Origin: JANMDR01 sp031376425
GTDB taxonomy: Bacteria > Pseudomonadota > Gammaproteobacteria > Burkholderiales > Usitatibacteraceae
Direction of reading: 5' to 3'
Length of the DNA stretch: 16,584 nucleotides
NCBI GenBank assembly: GCA_031376425.1
Contig: JANMDR010000104.1
Coordinates: 1 to 16,584, forward strand
Of this stretch, positions 14,415 to 16,584 are shown piece after piece. Under the pieces are notes generated by a model. The model ran no database searches, was not told the origin of the DNA, and saw nothing but the letters and a program-made list of their open reading frames with translations. Each line of letters starts with the position of its first letter. Within the stretch, counting starts at the first letter, position 1. A program made the position numbers and the translations under genes.

Positions 14415-15017
14415 ATGAAATCAATTTGTATCTACTGTGGTTCGAGTGCTGGCGGCAATGCGCAATACCAAGACATGGCGCGGCAAATGGGACGCACCCT
14501 GGCACAACAAAATATTACCTTGGTATACGGCGGCGGCAGTGTTGGGCTAATGGGGATTACGGCTGATGCCTGCCTAGCAGCTGGCGGCAAAGTGATCGGC
14601 ATTATTCCGCAAAAACTGATGGATAAAGAAGTCGGACATAAATCCCTGACGCAGATGCATGTAGTTGCCGATATGCATACCCGCAAGGCAAAAATGGTTG
14701 AGCTTTCCGATGGTTTTATCGCCATGCCTGGCGCTTATGGCACCTTGGATGAAGTGTTTGAAGCGCTCACATGGGCGCAATTAGGGTATCACCGTGCGCC
14801 AGTTGCGTTATTAAACGTAGCAGGGTTTTATGATGGCTTACTGCAATTTTTGGATAAAGCGACAGCCGAGAAATTTTTACGACCAATGCACCGCGAGATG
14901 CTGTTAGTGGACACAGAAATTGAGCCACTGCTCGATCGAATGCGTGCCCATGAGCCAATTAACGCGGACAAATGGCTTGAACAAGTAGCGAGCGCTCACG
15001 CAAAATCGCTCATTTAG
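14415..15017 (+). CDS. LOG-family nucleoside 5'-monophosphate phosphoribohydrolase
   Basis: 200 residues of the LOG (Lonely Guy, TIGR00730) family, cytoplasmic enzymes that split nucleotides such as cytokinin riboside monophosphates or AMP into base and ribose 5-phosphate. KSICIYCGSS (2-11) and LVYGGGSVGLMG (36-47) are the N-terminal Rossmann-like elements. MHTRKAKMVELSDGFIAMPG carries Arg90 and Lys91. The signature PGGxGTxxE reads PGAYGTLDE (105-113), so the second Gly is replaced by Ala107 while Thr110 and Glu113 are kept. ALTWAQLGYH follows as usual. I start at ATG 14415 because family homology begins there; the frame is open upstream to 14301, but that part overlaps the receptor gene. The ribosome binding site is weak. 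It lies 52 nt after the receptor and 11 nt before the EamA gene, likely one transcript with the latter. Confidence 0.9.
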   Translation: MKSICIYCGSSAGGNAQYQDMARQMGRTLAQQNITLVYGGGSVGLMGITADACLAAGGKVIGIIPQKLMDKEVGHKSLTQMHVVADMHTRKAKMVELSDGFIAMPGAYGTLDEVFEALTWAQLGYHRAPVALLNVAGFYDGLLQFLDKATAEKFLRPMHREMLLVDTEIEPLLDRMRAHEPINADKWLEQVASAHAKSLI

Positions 15018-15028
15018 CGGCTTTAAAA

Positions 15029-15931
15029 ATGCAGCAATCCAACGCCAGCAAAGGCCTGCTTTACGGGCTGCTGGGTATACTCGGCTTTAGCATTACACTG
15101 CCCGCAACCAAACTGGCCGTTGTAGCCCTAGATCCCCTATTTGTGGGCTTAGGCAGAGCATTAGTGGCAGCCGCTATGGCGGCACCATTGCTCTATTTTA
15201 CAAAGCAAAAATTACCATCACGCCAACAACTGAATAGTTTATTTATTGTGATGTTGGGCGTAATTATTGGCTTTCCCTGTCTAACGGCATGGGCCATGCA
15301 AACCGCACCGGCCTCGCACGGCGCAGTAGTAGTGGGCCTGCTACCACTGGCCACAGCACTTGCTGGCGCATGGCGCGCGCAAGAACGCCCCACAACCGTA
15401 TTTTGGTGCGCCAGTGTTGTGGGTAGCCTAACGGTGGTGGGTTATGCATTAATGAACGGCGGCGGCAGCTTTCACACAGCAGATTTTATTTTACTGGCGG
15501 CCGTGGCAGCGGCTGCACTCGGCTACGCCGAAGGTGGCCGCTTAGCGCGAGAAATTGGCGGATGGCAGGTCATTTGTTGGGCGCTAGTACTAGCCGCCCC
15601 GCTCATTGCCCTACCCACCGCATTTGGCGCATGGAAAACCGGCCTACAAGGCTTTGCAAGCGCTTCGACAAGCGCATGGCTGGGTTTTGCGTATGTGGCG
15701 CTTGTAAGCCAGTTTCTGGGCTTTTTTGCGTGGTATCACGGCTTAGCACTTGGCGGCGTGGCAAGAGTTGGGCAAATACAGTTGCTGCAACCGTTTATGA
15801 CACTCGGATTTTCGGCACTGCTACTAGGCGAAAAAATAGCGCCGCTGGCGTTTGTGGCGATGAGTGTGGCCGCGCTGGCTATTTTTGTGGGGCGGCGGTG
15901 GGGAGCGGTGGGGACGACGGTCGCGAAGTAA
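15029..15931 (+). CDS. EamA-family (DMT) permease
   Basis: 300 residues with ten predicted transmembrane helices in two EamA repeats (about 5-135 and 145-290). The N-terminal GILGFSITLPATKLAV and the second-repeat stretch VALVSQFLGFFAWYHGLALGG...RVGQIQLLQPFMTLGFSALLLGEKI are typical of drug/metabolite transporters, inner-membrane carriers that usually export amino acids, nucleobases or other small metabolites. The proximity to the LOG gene (11 nt) suggests a shared transcript; an export role for a purine base or related product would fit but is only inference. The ATG at 15029 follows an A-rich stretch without a clear Shine-Dalgarno sequence. Confidence 0.9.
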   Translation: MQQSNASKGLLYGLLGILGFSITLPATKLAVVALDPLFVGLGRALVAAAMAAPLLYFTKQKLPSRQQLNSLFIVMLGVIIGFPCLTAWAMQTAPASHGAVVVGLLPLATALAGAWRAQERPTTVFWCASVVGSLTVVGYALMNGGGSFHTADFILLAAVAAAALGYAEGGRLAREIGGWQVICWALVLAAPLIALPTAFGAWKTGLQGFASASTSAWLGFAYVALVSQFLGFFAWYHGLALGGVARVGQIQLLQPFMTLGFSALLLGEKIAPLAFVAMSVAALAIFVGRRWGAVGTTVAK

Positions 15932-16206
15932 ACGCGGTGAATCGAGGTACGACGCTTGACGCTAAGCAGGGTTCGTCAGCCATCCGAACTCTATTATCTG
16001 CAGCGAAGTTACCTTCGAGTTTTCATCAGCTTGTTTACAAACAAAAACAGCGGCGCTGACAACGCTTACCGATGCGTTGCTGGTGAAACTTAGCGCTTGT
16101 TGGCAAGCTGACACAAAAGCACCTTGGTACGCCCCTTTCTGCGCTATCTGCGCTGGTTGCGATTTATTTGATGCGATCGAGGATGTGATTTTATGCGAAG
16201 TAGTCG
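15932..16206 (+). other. Spacer after eamA with several short hairpins and a Cys-rich open frame
   Basis: Three compact inverted repeats follow each other: CGAAG-ttac-CTTCG (16004-16017, then AGTTTTC, a weak terminator for the EamA gene), CAACGC/GCGTTG (16060-16079) and GCTTG-ttgg-CAAGC (16095-16108). A plus-strand frame is open from 15966 to a TGA at 16209-16211 (81 codons, no ATG; GTG at 16083 possible). Its end is Cys-rich (PFCAICAGCDLFDAIED, then ILCEVVG). No family is recognised. It may be a gene remnant, a small protein, or an RNA. I do not call a gene here. Confidence 0.35.
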
Positions 16207-16247
16207 GCTGAAGGTGCCCGTAATTCGGGCGTTTTCAGCATTTTATT
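16207..16247 (+). terminator. Strong terminator-like hairpin
   Basis: GCTGAA-GGT-GCCCG (16207-16220), loop TAATT, and CGGGC-GTT-TTCAGC (16226-16239) form a 14-bp stem in RNA, where the middle GGT/GTT pairs are all G-U. It is followed by ATTTTATT. On the minus strand there is no comparable U-rich tail, so it should act on plus-strand transcripts. It could end the receptor-LOG-eamA transcript or a short local one. Confidence 0.6.
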
Positions 16248-16263
16248 GCGCTAGTTAGAGCAG

Positions 16264-16317
16264 TGCAATGCTATATTGCAAGACGCGACCCCACGCGTTT
16301 TTTAGTGGGGGCAGGTC
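16264..16317. repeat. Paired palindromes next to the transposase end
   Basis: TGCAAT-gctat-ATTGCA (16264-16280) is followed at once by a longer imperfect hairpin. Its core is CCCCAC (16289-16294) and GTGGGG (16305-16310) around a T-rich 10-nt loop. Outer arms extend it to 13 nt with three mismatches (16282-16317). It lies 15 nt beyond the stop of the transposase fragment, so it may be the end region of that element or a dispersed palindromic repeat. Confidence 0.5.
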
Positions 16318-16331
16318 CCAATACTGTTCGT

Positions 16332-16584
16332 TTAGTTAAATTTAGCGAATTTATGCTTCGGGTTTAGTGGTGCCGGTTTTAGTAACGCAACCGTGCAATC
16401 AGGCTCAGTCGTTTTACGCTTTTTATGGTCATAGCTTGGGTACGGCGAATTGCGTCGCTTTACCATTCTTGGATTGAGCTTCCCTCGGCTACTGACGCAT
16501 TTTAAGCTGGCCGCTTCGGCAAACAATGCTTTGAAGAAGCGACGCCTACGCCGCGGCTTTTCTGGGGGGAAATGCGCCGGTTTG
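16332..16584 (-). CDS. Probable IS4-type transposase, C-terminal end (partial)
   Basis: The minus-strand frame is open from the right window edge to TAA at 16332-16334 (83 residues, no start inside). After a basic stretch (PRRRRRFFKALFAEA), it reads GKLNPRMVKRRNSPYPSYDH, then KKRKTTEPDCTVALLKP. The NPRMVKRR...YP pattern is what ends many IS4-family DDE transposases (compare the family form EPRxVKRRPKxYP). If so, the catalytic DDE part lies outside the window. The first internal start would be TTG at 16526, but a truncated reading from there makes less sense than an incoming gene. The assignment rests on one short motif and is moderate. Confidence 0.5.
   Translation of the reverse strand, partial: KPAHFPPEKPRRRRRFFKALFAEAASLKCVSSRGKLNPRMVKRRNSPYPSYDHKKRKTTEPDCTVALLKPAPLNPKHKFAKFN

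Overview
The window looks like a chromosomal segment of a Gram-negative proteobacterium. It has a TonB-dependent outer-membrane receptor, a lipoprotein signal and TctD/TctE-type two-component genes. The protein families and gene mix look most like a betaproteobacterium (Burkholderiales/Oxalobacteraceae type). That placement is inference from family resemblance; nothing in the window proves it. No rRNA, tRNA or CRISPR array was seen.

Left part (1-3170). A short-chain dehydrogenase gene runs off the left edge. Next to it on the same strand are a TetR-family repressor and a two-domain ChrR-like cupin. The cupin-tetR pair has a textbook sigma-70 promoter (TTGACA, 16 nt, TATAAT). A palindromic operator starts 3 nt after the -10 box, and a near-identical operator lies in front of the SDR gene. 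These three genes therefore look like one small auto-repressed regulon. Upstream on the same strand are two small NTF2-fold genes (one SgcJ/EcaC-like), followed by about 620 bp with no convincing gene.

Middle part (3171-7373). An MFS permease of the metabolite:H+ symporter type carries an extra periplasmic domain of about 140 residues. It converges on a TctD/TctE-like response regulator and sensor kinase pair. The two units share an intergenic gap with a 9-bp inverted repeat.

Centre (7374-11427). Five genes on the minus strand read tatD, a GNAT acetyltransferase, an unusual radical SAM protein, a DUF547 lipoprotein and a MauE-like membrane protein. The last three are separated by only 14 nt each and form the best candidate for an undescribed functional unit: a cytoplasmic radical SAM enzyme, a lipid-anchored envelope protein with a conserved Cys motif, and a membrane protein of the thiol-redox MauE family.

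Right part (11708-16584). A large TonB-dependent receptor is followed by a LOG-family nucleotide phosphoribohydrolase (with a Gly-to-Ala change in its signature motif) and an EamA-type drug/metabolite exporter. After these come about 400 bp rich in short hairpins, with one strong terminator-like stem. The window ends in the C-terminal end of a probable IS4-type transposase on the minus strand, so the right edge lies in or beside an insertion element.
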